Of a stretch of 64,000 nt of DNA, positions 62,752 through 64,000 are shown in pieces; within the stretch, counting starts at the first letter, position 1; each line of letters starts with the position of its first letter. Origin of the DNA: Philopedon plagiatum (Eukaryota > Arthropoda > Insecta > Coleoptera > Curculionidae); NCBI GenBank assembly GCA_963971165.1, contig OZ020191.1, positions 19,959,160 through 20,023,159 of the forward strand. Reading direction: 5' to 3'. A model generated the notes under the pieces. The model had not been told where the DNA came from. It did not search any database and saw nothing but the letters and a program-made list of their open reading frames with translations. The position numbers and the translations under genes were made by a program.

Positions 62752-64000
62752 TTAGTTATTGTGATGTTCATAAATATTTGTCTAATTAATTTTTCATGAT
62801 ATAACATGAAAGTTTTATTTAACTAAATACAAATTGTCGTCCTTAACAATGGACTATGGGTTCTTTCAACTGTTTGCAGTTGAAATATTTAGTAGAAACT
62901 GATATTCGCAAAAAGTTGTAGCAATTAAAATACGTAGATATTCAAGTGCTAGTAAACACACAAAATATTTACTACAAAATTTGAATTTGAGATCACTTCA
63001 ACCTAACCCGAATATAATATTCTTCAAATATGTTGGTTACTTATGGTTTCATTTAAAATAAAAAATATAAGATGTGCTTACCTAAAACAAAATTAAAATT
63101 TTACTTTAAGAGAAAGATGAATAAAATCAAAATATTAGAGGAATTAGGGAGAAAGATCCATTAGACATAACAACATATTTTCGAATATCAGCAGTGGGGA
63201 TTTCGCGTTGTAATAAGTGTTTTACTTGCAGAAGTCGAAAATGTATTGAATATATACATATTTACTTTAGACTGAACTTCAGCCCTCTATCAGTCTTGAC
63301 AGGATTCTGCTTGAGAGTTGCAGGAATAAAGCCTTTATAATTTATCCCCCGATTGGGGTTCTACTAAAAGGAATCGGTTTTTAAGATGAATTGATTTGGG
63401 TATTTAATCAAAGAATTTTGTACGTTTAGGTCTAGATGGCGCTACAGATGTTAATGATTGTTCTCTTGGTTTTTAGCTAGATTTAGCTACATGTTTGGTA
63501 ATACTATAGTGACTTTAGATTTATAGTCGTGACAATAATGTCTTATTTATTGTTATGTGGCCAATATGAAATTTTGGTGGTATATCACAAATATAAATAT
63601 CATTTTTTAAATATAGCCAACATTTAAAAGTCATTAAGTATAGTCGACCCTATTTGTTTAACAAAGTGTGTTTCTTGCAATAAAAAAGGTTTTAGAACGA
63701 TTCTTGTTATAGTTCATAATGAATAATATATTCCACGGTATCTACTCATATCTTTTCTAGGGATCTAAAATGTGCAGTCGATAGAAAATTTTCCAATATT
63801 TTCTGCCATTTTTGTAGTACAAAATAAATGTAGTTAATAGACGTTCTTAAAGTGTTGTAGTATACAGTTTTTTAATATTAAGATTTTTTAGTGTGTGGCA
63901 TTTATGAATACATTGGTGATTGGTGATAATAATGTAATCAACTAATTTATTATAAGTCGAAAGTTATAACCTAATTAAATTATTACTGCTTTTTGATATT
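62752..64000. other. Downstream of tolloid, no gene seen
   Basis: AT-rich, with no open frame or repeat worth reporting to the end of the window. Confidence 0.5.

Overview
The window looks like insect nuclear DNA, AT-rich and crowded with transposons. A beetle is my guess, from the mix of Tc1/mariner, hAT and jockey-like elements, but nothing here proves the order. There is one well-supported host gene: a complete, 18-exon tolloid/BMP1-type astacin metalloprotease on the + strand, from the start codon at 14546 to the stop at 62637 (about 48 kb). I chained its exons by hand. Every junction has GT/AG ends and a matching phase, giving a predicted 1165-residue protein with the order signal peptide, propeptide, astacin, CUB1, CUB2, EGF1, CUB3, EGF2, CUB4, CUB5. 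Most of the other sequence is mobile or repetitive DNA, much of it inside the tolloid introns.

Layout. 1-14.5 kb (upstream): AT-rich DNA, a CCAGATTC-ended inverted-repeat element, a nested inverted-repeat element (2.8-4.5 kb), a roughly 119-bp minisatellite (6.0-7.05 kb), a near-perfect 36-bp-arm hairpin (7.2 kb), a small hAT-type element with an 8-bp target duplication (8.6 kb), a decayed mariner (8.9-10.4 kb), a possible first exon of a THAP-type protein (12.2 kb) and a decayed hAT element directly behind it (12.3-13.6 kb). 14.5-37.7 kb: tolloid exon 1 and its 22.9-kb first intron, with a 487-bp unit repeated three times in tandem, three jockey-like retrotransposon remnants, several small inverted-repeat elements and two Tc1/mariner-type remnants. 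37.7-40.9 kb: exons 2-4 (propeptide to the start of the protease) with a 0.7-kb fold-back element between exons 2 and 3. 40.9-49.5 kb: intron 4, holding a Tc1-like element, a 4.4-kb DNA transposon and a 5'-truncated mariner. 49.5-62.6 kb: exons 5-18, interrupted by repeats, including a mariner that itself carries an inserted, divergently transcribed pair of intact small ORFs, and a roughly 190-bp tandem repeat with a 14-bp palindrome.

The most interesting unit is the 4.4-kb transposon at about 43402-47822. It has an uninterrupted 895-codon ORF, a C4HC3 PHD-like finger downstream, inverted termini, a possible ATAT target duplication, and ten copies of a TCATTTCGGTAAC motif confined to its non-coding ends. 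I could not assign its transposase to a superfamily with confidence. The second is the divergent ORF pair at 55501-56173, whose layout looks viral or Polinton-like rather than like host DNA.
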